DNA from: Sphingomonas sp.
GTDB lineage: Bacteria; Pseudomonadota; Alphaproteobacteria; Sphingomonadales; Sphingomonadaceae
Direction of reading: 5' to 3'
Length of the DNA stretch: 64,000 nucleotides
NCBI RefSeq assembly: GCF_017744835.1
Contig: NZ_JAGIAM010000003.1
Span: 1-64,000 of the forward strand
Below the pieces are notes generated by a model. That model had not been told where the DNA came from. It worked only from the letters and a program-made list of their open reading frames with translations, and did not search any database. Shown piece after piece: positions 38,445 through 47,549 of this stretch (positions are counted from its first letter, which is position 1; each line of letters starts with the position of its first letter). The translations under genes were made by a program, and so were the position numbers.

Positions 38445-40031
38445 ATGCACAGCCTGCTCGCGGCTTTCTGGAATGACGGCCTTGCACCCGACGCGAGCAT
38501 GGGGCTGGTCTGGACTCATGCCGTGGCGGACGCCGTGTCGGCGCTGTCCTATGTCGCGATCGCCGTGGCGCTGTTCGTGTTGGTCCGCCGCCGCACCGAG
38601 CTTTCCTATGGCTGGGCCTTCTGGTGTTTCGCGGCCTTCCTGGCGGTGTGCGGCCTCGCCCATGCGGTGAATATCCTGGGCTTGTGGCACCCGGCCTTCG
38701 GGCTGCAGGCAGTGGTGAAGCTCGTGGGGGCAGCGGTGTCGCTCGCAGCAGCCATCGCGCTGTGGTTGTTGTTGCCCAAGGCGTTCACGCTTCCCTCCGC
38801 CGCCGAGTTGCACGCAGCGAACCGCGAGCTCGAAGAGCGCGTGCGCGAGCGTGACGCCGCGCTCGGGGATCTGCGCGCGCAGGCGGCGCAGCGCGAGCAT
38901 GCCGAGGCCGCGCTGCTCCAGTCGCAGAAGCTCGAGGCGGTCGGCCAGCTCACCGGCGGCATCGCGCACGACTTCAACAATCTGCTCCAGGCAATCGCCG
39001 GCAATCTCGAGCTGATCGCGCGCAAGCCCGACGACGGCGACCGCGTCGTGCGCTGGAGCGCGAGCGCGCTCAACGCCGTCGAACGCGGGCGTGCGCTGAC
39101 CGGCCAGCTCCTTGCCTTCTCGCGCAAGCAGCGGCTCGACATGGCCTCGGTCCGGCTGGTCGAGCTGATCGGCGGCGTGAAGGACCTGGTCGAGCGCGCG
39201 GTCGCGCCGCTCAGCCACGTCCAGATCAAGCCGATCGATCCGGCGCTAAACGTCGAGGCCGATCCGCTGCAGGTCGAGCTCGCAGTGCTCAATCTCGCCT
39301 TCAACGCGCGCGATGCGATGCCCGAGGGTGGCACGCTGACCATCTCGGCCGAACGGCGCAGCGGCCAGGTCGCGCCCGATCTTGCGCCGGGCGACTATGT
39401 CGCGCTCACGCTCCGCGACACGGGGACCGGCATGTCGCCCGAAGTGCTGGCGCGCGCGGCCGAGCCTTTCTTCACCACCAAGGGCGTGGGCAAGGGCACC
39501 GGCATGGGGCTGTCGATGGCCTATGGCGTGATGCGCGAGTGCGGCGGCGGGCTGCAGATCGAAAGCGAGCAGGGCAAGGGCACTGCGGTTACGCTGTTCC
39601 TGCGCGTGGCCCGCGTCGAGCCTCGCCGCGCAGTGGAGGACGACGCCCGCAGCGACCAGCGCATCGATCTATCGGACTGCCGGATCACGCTGATCGAGGA
39701 TGACCCCGAGGTGCGCACCACGCTGGTGGAGATGCTGCGGGCAGCCGGGGCCGAAGTGCGCGAGGCCGGCGACGGCGCCGAAGGGCTCGAGCTGATCCGC
39801 GCGCGCAAGCCCGACCTGGTCATCGTCGATTTCGCGATGCCGGGCATGAGCGGCGCCGATGTCGCGCGCGAGGTCCGCCAGACCGATCCCGACCTCGACG
39901 TGCTCGTCGTCACCGGCTTCGCCGAATCGAGCCAGCTCGAGGCGCTCGCCGGGCCGCATCTGCAGATGCTCAAGAAGCCCTTCGAATCGCACGAGCTCCT
40001 CCGCCGCGTGGCGGACATATTGGATCGCTGA
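38445..40031 (+). CDS. Hybrid histidine kinase/response regulator with N-terminal ETR1-like ethylene-sensing membrane domain
   Basis: N-terminal 3-TM DAVSALSY...CGLAH; QLTGGIAHDFNNLLQAI H-box; GTGMGLSMAYG ATPase; C-terminal receiver ITLIEDD...VIVDFAMPGMSG...KKPF. Confidence 0.93.
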   Translation: MHSLLAAFWNDGLAPDASMGLVWTHAVADAVSALSYVAIAVALFVLVRRRTELSYGWAFWCFAAFLAVCGLAHAVNILGLWHPAFGLQAVVKLVGAAVSLAAAIALWLLLPKAFTLPSAAELHAANRELEERVRERDAALGDLRAQAAQREHAEAALLQSQKLEAVGQLTGGIAHDFNNLLQAIAGNLELIARKPDDGDRVVRWSASALNAVERGRALTGQLLAFSRKQRLDMASVRLVELIGGVKDLVERAVAPLSHVQIKPIDPALNVEADPLQVELAVLNLAFNARDAMPEGGTLTISAERRSGQVAPDLAPGDYVALTLRDTGTGMSPEVLARAAEPFFTTKGVGKGTGMGLSMAYGVMRECGGGLQIESEQGKGTAVTLFLRVARVEPRRAVEDDARSDQRIDLSDCRITLIEDDPEVRTTLVEMLRAAGAEVREAGDGAEGLELIRARKPDLVIVDFAMPGMSGADVAREVRQTDPDLDVLVVTGFAESSQLEALAGPHLQMLKKPFESHELLRRVADILDR

Positions 40032-40086
40032 ACCTCGTGTTCCCTTTCTGAAAGGGAGGGAAGCCAGGGCGTATCGACGTTCATCC

Positions 40087-40141
40087 TAACGCGCTCCCCT
40101 CCCTTTTGAGGAGGGGAGACGAATGTCGAGACAACCCAGCT
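40087..40141. repeat. Direct repeat copy 1
   Basis: TAACGCGCTCCCCTCCCTTTTGAGGAGGGGAGACGAATGTCGAGACAACCCAGCT; similar to 40438-40491. Confidence 0.75.
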
Positions 40142-40153
40142 TCCCGGCGCAAA

Positions 40154-40330
40154 ATCTTGCCGCTTGCAAAATAGGATTTGGCCTGAAACAAAACGGGAAC
40201 GCTCTTTCTCAATCTGAATATAATCGGCGTTTCGCGCGCACACGCACGCGCACGCGCGCAGGCACGTACGCACGCGCATGCGCCCGCGTTGGGGTCTCCA
40301 CTTTGTCCACTTCCGCCGTGTCCACTTCCG
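40154..40330 (+). repeat. Degenerate copy of repeat R2 with alternating purine/pyrimidine insert
   Basis: CTTGCAAAATAGGATTTGGCCTG...CGCTCTTTCTC...CTTTGTCCACTTCCGCC; centre is CGCGCGCACACGCACGCGCACGCGCGCA. Confidence 0.6.
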
Positions 40331-40437
40331 GCATCGCCCCGCCGGATCGGCCGATGGTCAGGCCCGCTCGAACCGCCGCGATAGTGTGACCTTGGTGTGA
40401 CCTTTGGTCGCGCAGGATGCGGGGCGGCGCGATAGCG

Positions 40438-40491
40438 TAACGCGCTCCCCTCCCTGAAGGGAAGGGGAGATGAATGCGATACAACCTAGCT
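40438..40491. repeat. Direct repeat copy 2
   Basis: TAACGCGCTCCCCTCCCTGAAGGGAAGGGGAGATGAATGCGATACAACCTAGCT. Confidence 0.75.
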
Positions 40492-40505
40492 CACGCTGTT
40501 CCGGC

Positions 40506-42557
40506 TCAGGGCAGCGCCGCGCGCAGTTCCTCGATCCAGGCGGTCGCCACGCTGTCGGACGGCGCGCGCCAGTCGCCGCGGGGGCTCAGCGCGCCGCCGG
40601 CCGAGACCTTGGGGCCGTTGGGCAGCGCGGATCGCTTGAACTGGCTCGTCTGGAAGAAGCGGAACAGGAAGGATTCGAGCCACTTCGCGATCGTCGCCAG
40701 ATCATACTGGTTGCGGCCGGCCTCGGGGAAGTCGATCGGCCACAGCCCGGCCGCGGCGTCGCGCCACGCGTGCCAGGCGAGGAAGGCGATCTTCGACGGC
40801 CTGAGCCCGTGGCGCACGACATAATGGAGGAAGAAGTCGTTGAGCTCATAGGGCCCGATCCGGTCCTGCGTGCTCTGCATCCTGCCCTCTGCATCGGCGG
40901 GGACCAGCTCGGGCGAGATTTCGGTGTTGAGGATCGCGGTGAGCACGTCGGCGGCCTCGCCGGTGAACTGGCCGGTCTTCACCGTCCAGCGGATCAGATA
41001 CTGGATCAGCGTCTTGGGCACGCCGGCGTTGACGCCGTAATGGCTCATCTGATCGCCGACGCCATAGGTGCACCAGCCGAGCGCCAGCTCGGACAGGTCG
41101 CCGGTGCCGAGCACGAAGCCCTGGCGCTGGTTGGCGAGGCGGAAGAGATAGTCGGTGCGCAGCCCCGCCTGGACGTTCTCGAAGGTCACGTCATAGACCG
41201 GCTCGCCCTCGGCGAAGGGATGGCCGAGGTCGGTGAGCATCTGCCGCGCGCTCGGGCGGATGTCGATTTCCTCGCCGGCCACGCCCAGAGCTCGCATCAG
41301 CGCCCAGGCGTTCGACTTGGTCGCGTCGCCGGTCGCGAAGCCCGGCATGGTGAAGCCGAGTATGTCCGAGCGCGGGCGGCCGAGCCGGTCCATCGCCTTG
41401 CACGCGACGATCAGCGCATGGGTGGAATCGAGCCCGCCCGAGACGCCGATGACGATGTGCTTGCTGCCGGTGGCTTCGAGCCGCTTGCGCAGCCCCTCCA
41501 CCTGGATGTTGAACGCCTCGTAGCAATCCTCCTCGAGCCGCGCGGGCGTGTTCGGCACGAAGGGGAAGCGGCGGAGACGCCGGACCAGCCCGCGATCGGC
41601 GAAATCGGGTGCATGCTCGAAGCCGATGCGGCGGAAGCGCATTTCGGGGTGATTGGCGGCGCGGGCATTGTCGTTGAACGTGCCGTTGCGCATCCGCTCG
41701 AGCCGCAGCCGCTCGAGGTCGAGGTCCGAATAGACGATCTCGGTGGTCAGCTCGAAGCGTTCGGAGGCGGCGAGCAGCTCGCCCAACTCATAGATCAGCC
41801 CCTGGCCATCCCAGGCGAGGTCGGTCGTGCTCTCGCCGGGGCCCGAGGCCGAATAGACATAGGCCGATAGCGTGCGCGCCGACTGGGCGGCGCAATAGAG
41901 CTCGCGCTCGCGGCCCTTGCCGATGACGATGTTGGAGGCGGAGAGGTTGCACAGCACCAGCGCGCCGGCGAGCGCGCCTTCGGTCGATGGCGGGACGGGG
42001 GCCCAATAATCCTCGCAGATCTCGATGTGAAAGACGAAGTCCGCCAGGTCGGTCGCGGCGAAGACCAGGTCGGCGCCGAAGGGCACGGTCTGGCCGGCCA
42101 CCGTGATCTCCAGCCCGGTGAGCCCGATGCCGCTCGCGAACCAGCGCTTCTCGTAATATTCGCGGTAGTTGGGGAGATATTGCTTGGGCACCACCCCCAG
42201 GATGCGCCCGCGCGCGATCGCCACCGCGCAATTGTAGAGCCGCCCGTTGCGCCGCAGCGCCGCGCCGACGAGCAGCATGGGCTTGAGCCCCTTGCTCGCC
42301 TGGGCGATCGCGGCGATCCCCGCTTCGGTCGCGTCGAGCACCGCGTCCTGCAGATGCAGGTCGTCGATCGCATAGCTGGTGACGTTGAGCTCGGGGAAGA
42401 CGAGCAGGTCGGCGCCCTCGGCGTCGCCCTGTTTCGCCAGCGCGATCGTCGCGCGCGCGTTGGCGGCGGGATCTGCGACCACGGTCGCCGGCGTGCACAC
42501 GCCCGCCCGGATCATCCCGTGGCGGTGGAGCGCGTAAAAGGGGTGGGACTTCGCCAT
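40506..42557 (-). CDS. nadE: Glutamine-dependent NAD(+) synthase
   Basis: Nitrilase-type amidase domain ([23 protein letters not shown]) plus synthetase [34 protein letters not shown]. Confidence 0.95.
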   Translation of the reverse strand: MAKSHPFYALHRHGMIRAGVCTPATVVADPAANARATIALAKQGDAEGADLLVFPELNVTSYAIDDLHLQDAVLDATEAGIAAIAQASKGLKPMLLVGAALRRNGRLYNCAVAIARGRILGVVPKQYLPNYREYYEKRWFASGIGLTGLEITVAGQTVPFGADLVFAATDLADFVFHIEICEDYWAPVPPSTEGALAGALVLCNLSASNIVIGKGRERELYCAAQSARTLSAYVYSASGPGESTTDLAWDGQGLIYELGELLAASERFELTTEIVYSDLDLERLRLERMRNGTFNDNARAANHPEMRFRRIGFEHAPDFADRGLVRRLRRFPFVPNTPARLEEDCYEAFNIQVEGLRKRLEATGSKHIVIGVSGGLDSTHALIVACKAMDRLGRPRSDILGFTMPGFATGDATKSNAWALMRALGVAGEEIDIRPSARQMLTDLGHPFAEGEPVYDVTFENVQAGLRTDYLFRLANQRQGFVLGTGDLSELALGWCTYGVGDQMSHYGVNAGVPKTLIQYLIRWTVKTGQFTGEAADVLTAILNTEISPELVPADAEGRMQSTQDRIGPYELNDFFLHYVVRHGLRPSKIAFLAWHAWRDAAAGLWPIDFPEAGRNQYDLATIAKWLESFLFRFFQTSQFKRSALPNGPKVSAGGALSPRGDWRAPSDSVATAWIEELRAALP

Positions 42558-43060
42558 CAAAGCGCCTCCGCCAGCATTTCCAGTCCGGTGCGCAGGCATT
42601 CGACGCGCACCCCGCCGCGGCCGATGTCGCCGAAATGCGCCTCGCGGTGCGCGGTCGGCCGGCCTTGGCGCGCGCAGGCGAAATGGACAAGGCCGGGTTC
42701 GTCCTCCGGTGCCCCGCGTCCTGCGAAGCCGGTGACGGAAATGGCGATGTCGGCCTTGCTGCCCTTGAGCGCCCCCTCGGCCATCGCGCACGCCACGACC
42801 TTGCTCACGGCGCCTTCGCGCTCGATCAGGTCGAGCGGGATGCCGAGCAGCTCGGACTTGGCTTCATTGGTGTAGACCACGAACCCGCGCTCGAATGCAT
42901 GGCTGGCGCCGTCGACGTCGGTGAGAAGCGAGGCGAGCAGCCCGCCCGTGCAGCTTTCCGCCGTCGCGAGCGTGAGCTCCTTGTCGCACGCCGCCTCGAG
43001 CAATTTCCGTGCGGCGCGATCCACCTCGTCGGGAAGCGCGGGAGAAAGCGTTTCGGTCAT
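42557..43060 (-). CDS. pncC: CinA family protein (nicotinamide-nucleotide amidase)
   Basis: LATAESCTGGLLASLLTDVDGAS; ISVTGFAGRGAPEDEPGLVHFA. Confidence 0.93.
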   Translation of the reverse strand: MTETLSPALPDEVDRAARKLLEAACDKELTLATAESCTGGLLASLLTDVDGASHAFERGFVVYTNEAKSELLGIPLDLIEREGAVSKVVACAMAEGALKGSKADIAISVTGFAGRGAPEDEPGLVHFACARQGRPTAHREAHFGDIGRGGVRVECLRTGLEMLAEAL

Positions 43061-43136
43061 GCAATGGTCCTAGCCGGGGGTTGGGCTCAGTGCCAACCCC
43101 GGCGGACCCCGATCGATCCCAAATAGGGGAGGCGGA

Positions 43137-43847
43137 TCAGGCCTTGGCGGAATAGATCATCCGGCCGGGGCCCAGGCGCTCGAACACCTTGGCGAGGTCA
43201 CGCTCGCCGACCGCGAAACAGCCCTGGCTGCGGCCGAGCTTGCCGTGCTGCATCACGACCTCGGGGTTGGCGTACCAGGCGGAGTGGACGACGATCGCGC
43301 GGTCATAGGCATTGCTGTTGGTCGGATCGAGGCCGATCAGCTTCTGCGAATCGCCGTGCTTGCCGACATAATAGTCGGCGGTCAGGAACGCGCCTTCGCA
43401 GGTCGCCTCCGAACCCATGTCGTTCGAGAAACGGTGGAGCATGCCGGTGTGCTCGGGGTCCGAGCCGATGCCGTGCGCTACCAGGAAGCTCTGCACTTCG
43501 CCGGTGCCCATGTTGACGATGTAGAAGCGTGCGTCCGCCGAGGGGCGTGCGAAGTCGGCGATCGCGATGCGGTCGTGCGACGGAATCCGGAACGAGTGCC
43601 GGTCGAGCGCGGCCACGGCCTTCTTGAACAGCTCGGGCCGGACGCCGGCTGGAACGGCACGTGCCTTCGCGACCTGCGGGGCCTTGGGGATGGGAACGGG
43701 TGCGGGCGGCGGGACCGGAATCGGAGCCGCGGCCATGTCCACCGAACTGGAAACGCACGAGGAAAGCGTTGCGCCACCCGCGATGGCCAATGCCGATCTC
43801 AGCAATGCCCGGCGCGAGTGCACCGTATCGAGACTGTCCTTCACCAA
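43137..43847 (-). CDS. Murein L,D-transpeptidase catalytic domain family protein (YkuD_2-like)
   Basis: RFYIVNMGTGEVQSFLVAHGIGSD; IVVHSAWYA; LGRSQGCFAV. Confidence 0.88.
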   Translation of the reverse strand: MVKDSLDTVHSRRALLRSALAIAGGATLSSCVSSSVDMAAAPIPVPPPAPVPIPKAPQVAKARAVPAGVRPELFKKAVAALDRHSFRIPSHDRIAIADFARPSADARFYIVNMGTGEVQSFLVAHGIGSDPEHTGMLHRFSNDMGSEATCEGAFLTADYYVGKHGDSQKLIGLDPTNSNAYDRAIVVHSAWYANPEVVMQHGKLGRSQGCFAVGERDLAKVFERLGPGRMIYSAKA

Positions 43848-44092
43848 ACCCGTTGCCCGCTTCGCTGCTCTATTTGCTACCTAATAGCAAAATGGTTCCT
43901 GACGATGTTTGAACAATACCGTATATTTCCGTCACTCACCGCAGCTTGTGCCCATTTCACCGAGACTTGCGCGGTTCGGGGCGCGGAAAGCTTTCGCGCC
44001 CGGGCTTTGAGTCGGTCAGGGCACCAACTGCGCCCAGCTACGTTGAATCCCGTGAAACGGGCGCCCGCCCAAGCGATTGACGGAGAAGGAAA

Positions 44093-44770
44093 ATGAGAAC
44101 CGGCCCGAGCGCGTTGATCGCGCTTGCGCTGCTTGCCGCGCTGCCCGCCACGCCCGCCGTGGCCCAAGCCGCGGAGGGAACCGTGCAGCCCGACACCCAC
44201 CCGCTCAAGCCCGGCCAGTTCGTCTGGCACGAGCAGCCCGCGCAGATCGCCGCGAGCACCGCCACGGAGCCGCTTTCGCTCGTCGTCAGCCTGGTCGCGC
44301 AGCGTGCCTATCTCTATCGCGGCGGGCGGCTGCTGGCCGAGACCACGGTTTCGACCGGGGCACCGGGCTACGACACGCCGACCGGCGAGTTCACCATCCT
44401 GCAGAAGCAGGCCTTCCACCGTTCGAACCTCTACAGCGATGCACCGATGCCGCACATGCAGCGGCTCACCTGGGACGGGATCGCGCTGCACGGCGGCTAT
44501 ATTCCCGGGCGTCCCGCCTCGCATGGCTGCGTGCGGCTGCCGGTCAAGTTCGCCCGCCAGCTCTTCGATCTCACGCCGGTCGGCAGCAAGGTGACCATCG
44601 TCTACGATCTGCTCGAGGCCGCCGAGCCCTATGCTCCGCCGCAGATCAATGCGCAGACCGAGGGGCTGGGCGGCCAGGCCTATGACCGGCTCACCATGAG
44701 CGGCAACCCGCCGGCGGACACGCCCGCCGCGAGCCCGGCATCCTGGGTCGCGGGCGAAGCCAAGCCCTAA
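44093..44770 (+). CDS. L,D-transpeptidase (YkuD)
   Basis: LVVSLVAQRAYLYRGGRLL; ALHGGYIPGRPASHGCVRLP. Confidence 0.92.
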   Translation: MRTGPSALIALALLAALPATPAVAQAAEGTVQPDTHPLKPGQFVWHEQPAQIAASTATEPLSLVVSLVAQRAYLYRGGRLLAETTVSTGAPGYDTPTGEFTILQKQAFHRSNLYSDAPMPHMQRLTWDGIALHGGYIPGRPASHGCVRLPVKFARQLFDLTPVGSKVTIVYDLLEAAEPYAPPQINAQTEGLGGQAYDRLTMSGNPPADTPAASPASWVAGEAKP

Positions 44771-44804
44771 GCCCGGCCCTACACCCACCCCTTGCCTCTC
44801 CATT

Positions 44805-45206
44805 TCACGGAGGGGTGAGGAGGTCCTGCCGCGCATCGAAGCTGCGCCGCGCCGTCTCGATCCGTTCGAGATTATCCTCCGCCCAGGTCCACACCCCGCA
44901 GAAGGCCGCTCCCAGGCTCAGCCCCAGCTCGGTAAGGCGATATTCGACGCGCGGGGGGATCACCGGATGGACGGTGCGCACCACCAGCCCGTCGCGCTCC
45001 ATCTGGCGCAGCGTCTGGGTGAGCATCTTCTGGCTGATCCCGGGCACCAGCTTGCCGACGCGCGTGAAGCGCAGCTCGCCATGATCCGCGAGCACTTCGA
45101 GGATCAGCATCGTCCATTTGTCGGCCACGCGGCCGATCACGTCGTTCACCAGCGCATCGACGCGTGGATCGGCGTCCGGCCATGGCTTGGGCGAGACCGC
45201 GGTCAT
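44805..45206 (-). CDS. HxlR family transcriptional regulator
   Basis: DVIGRVADKWTMLILEVLADHGELRFTRVGKLVPGISQKMLTQTLRQMERDGLV. Confidence 0.93.
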   Translation of the reverse strand: MTAVSPKPWPDADPRVDALVNDVIGRVADKWTMLILEVLADHGELRFTRVGKLVPGISQKMLTQTLRQMERDGLVVRTVHPVIPPRVEYRLTELGLSLGAAFCGVWTWAEDNLERIETARRSFDARQDLLTPP

Positions 45207-45312
45207 CTCACACTCTCCAAATGGTAAGTATAAATCTTTCGGGTGCCTTCTTTCGATACGATACTGTAGCGATATATGGGCAGCCATCAACCGCAGAAAC
45301 GGGAGACGGCAG

Positions 45313-46074
45313 ATGAAGACCAACGGCAACACCATCCTCATCACTGGCGGCGGATCGGGCATCGGCGAAGCGCTGGCGCACCACTTCCATGACCTGGGCA
45401 ACAAGGTGATCATCGCCGGACGCCGGCTCGATGCGCTGGAACGTGCGGCGGAGGGGCGGCCGGGCATCGCGGTGATGCAGCTCGACGTCGAGAGCGCCGA
45501 AGGCGTCGAGGACTTCGCCCGCCGCGTGCTCGCCGAGCATCCCGAGCTCAACGTGCTGGTCAACAACGCCGGCATCATGCGCTTCGAGGCGCTCGACACG
45601 CGCCGCGACCTCGCCGACGCCGAGGCGACGATCACCACCAACCTGCTCGGCCCGATCCGGCTGACCAATGCGCTGGTCGATCACCTCGCCGCACAGGCGG
45701 ACGCGGCGATCGTCAACGTCTCGTCGGGGCTCGCCTATGTCCCGCTGGTCGATACGCCGACCTACAATGCCACCAAGGCCGCGATCCACAGCTACACCGT
45801 GTCGCTGCGCGAGGCGCTGCGGGGCAAGGTGGAAGTGATCGAGCTCGTCCCGCCCGCGGTCCAGACCGGGCTCACGCCGGGGCAGGAGAGCCGGCCCGGC
45901 TATCTGCCGCTCGAGGACTTCATCGACGAAGTGATGGCGCTGTTCGGCCAGCAGCCGACGCCGGCGGAGATACTGGTCGAGCGCGTGAAGTTCCTGCGCA
46001 ATGCGGAAGCCGAAGGGCGGTTCGAGGCGACGCTGGCGCAGCTCAACCAGTCGGCCCGCGAGGCGCGGGGATAG
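45313..46074 (+). CDS. SDR family oxidoreductase (DltE-like)
   Basis: ILITGGGSGIGEALA; VNNAGIM; YNATKAAIHSYT. Confidence 0.94.
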   Translation: MKTNGNTILITGGGSGIGEALAHHFHDLGNKVIIAGRRLDALERAAEGRPGIAVMQLDVESAEGVEDFARRVLAEHPELNVLVNNAGIMRFEALDTRRDLADAEATITTNLLGPIRLTNALVDHLAAQADAAIVNVSSGLAYVPLVDTPTYNATKAAIHSYTVSLREALRGKVEVIELVPPAVQTGLTPGQESRPGYLPLEDFIDEVMALFGQQPTPAEILVERVKFLRNAEAEGRFEATLAQLNQSAREARG

Positions 46075-46158
46075 GGCTGCAAGCTCACCTCCCTGCGGCG
46101 AGGGGCTGAGGGTGGGTGCGAGCCGAAGGCGAGCCCAACGAGATGCGGTGAAAAAAGA

Positions 46159-46187
46159 AAGGCCGGGCATCGAGCCCGGCCTTTTCT
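46159..46187 (+). terminator. Rho-independent terminator
   Basis: GGCCGGGC-ATCGA-GCCCGGCC then TTTTCT, preceded by AAAAAAGAAA. Confidence 0.7.
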
Positions 46188-46232
46188 AACCACCCCTTGA
46201 TCCCCTCCCTTGCAGGGAGGGGAAATAGAGGC

Positions 46233-47312
46233 TCAGCCGAACAGCTTCGCCCAGCCGCGCTTGGCGCGGTCCTTCCAATAGCCGCGGTGATAGGCGTCCG
46301 ACGCCAGCAGCGGCATCACCGAGCCGGCCTCGGCGAAGACCATCTGCTCGATGCCGGTGTTGACCTTGCCCCACGAGGCGGCTTCCTGCAGCGTCGAGGA
46401 CGAGCAGGCGCCGTCGCGGACGTCGGCGACCGTGATCTGGACCGCGTACTTGTGCACCGCGACGTCCTCGTGACCGAGGATCTCGGCGCAGACGACGGTG
46501 TCCTGGATGAAGTTCTTCGGCACGCCGCCGCCGATCATCAGCAGGCCGGTGGTGCCGGCCTCGATCTTGATCTGGGTGAGCTCGCGGAAGTCCGCGACCG
46601 CGTCGATCATGACGTAGGGCTTGCCGGCCTTGGCAGCGTCGACCTGATGCTTGACGAGGCCGAAGCCGGCCGAGCTGTCCACGAACGCCGGGCAGAAGAT
46701 CGGCACGTCATGCTCGTAGGCGAGCTTGACGAGGCTGTTCTCCTTCTTGCCATGCTCGACCAGATACTTGCCCATCTCGCGGATGAAGGCGCGCGACGAA
46801 TAGGCGCCCGGCTCGAGGCTCTCGGCGATCTCGAAGATCGTGTGATCGACGTGCTGGAGGTCTTCCTCGTCGATGTACGTGTCGTAGATGCGGTCGATGT
46901 AGAGCGAGCGCAGCGTGTCGTCGTCGGGGATCTCGAGCGCCTGATAATGCTTGTGGCCGAGGCCCTCGAAGAAATCCATGTCGACGATCGTCGCGCCGGT
47001 CGCGACGATGCCGTCGACCATGTTGTTGCGCACCAGCTCGGCATAGAGGTCCATGCAGCCGCCGGCCGAGGTCGAGCCCGCGATCACCAGGAAGATCGTG
47101 CAATCCTTGTCGGCCAGCATCTGGTTGTAGATGTTGGTCGCGCGGCCGAGGTCGCGGCTGGTGAAGCTCATGTCGGCCATCGCGTCGACGATCGGGCGCG
47201 CATCGAACTTGGTGATGTCGATGTGCTTCACTTCCTTCGACAGAAGCTCGGCCTTGCGGGTGTCGTTGATCGGCGGGTTTGCCGCCGCGGTCTTGGTGAG
47301 GGTGTCGGACAT
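46233..47312 (-). CDS. Deoxyhypusine synthase-like protein (polyamine aminobutyl-transferring enzyme)
   Basis: Full-length DHS-like fold; VPKNFIQDTVV; EAASWGKV containing the DHS active-site Lys. Confidence 0.92.
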   Translation of the reverse strand: MSDTLTKTAAANPPINDTRKAELLSKEVKHIDITKFDARPIVDAMADMSFTSRDLGRATNIYNQMLADKDCTIFLVIAGSTSAGGCMDLYAELVRNNMVDGIVATGATIVDMDFFEGLGHKHYQALEIPDDDTLRSLYIDRIYDTYIDEEDLQHVDHTIFEIAESLEPGAYSSRAFIREMGKYLVEHGKKENSLVKLAYEHDVPIFCPAFVDSSAGFGLVKHQVDAAKAGKPYVMIDAVADFRELTQIKIEAGTTGLLMIGGGVPKNFIQDTVVCAEILGHEDVAVHKYAVQITVADVRDGACSSSTLQEAASWGKVNTGIEQMVFAEAGSVMPLLASDAYHRGYWKDRAKRGWAKLFG

Positions 47313-47373
47313 GGGAACTCCCATTCTTTCCAATGGCCGCCGTCATTCAAGGGGACGCGGAAACCCGTAAGTT

Positions 47374-47526
47374 CCCCTCCCGCTTGCGGGAGGGGTTAGG
47401 GGAGGGGCTGCAACAGCCTTCCCCGAAAGCCATGCCCTCCCAGTATCAGGTGAAATGGCCCCCGGCCATTTCAGATCGTCCGGGGGACGATCGACCTGAT
47501 ACTCCCTCCCGCAAGCGGGAGGGGAG
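47374..47526. repeat. Compound palindromic element with cloverleaf core
   Basis: CCCCTCCCGCTTGCGGGAGGGG and CCCTCCCGCAAGCGGGAGGG flanking AGTATCAGGT-[GAAATGGCC CCC GGCCATTTC]-A-[GATCGTCC GGG GGACGATC]-G-ACCTGATACT. Confidence 0.9.
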
Positions 47527-47549
47527 CGAAGGCGGCTAGCGTTCAGCCG

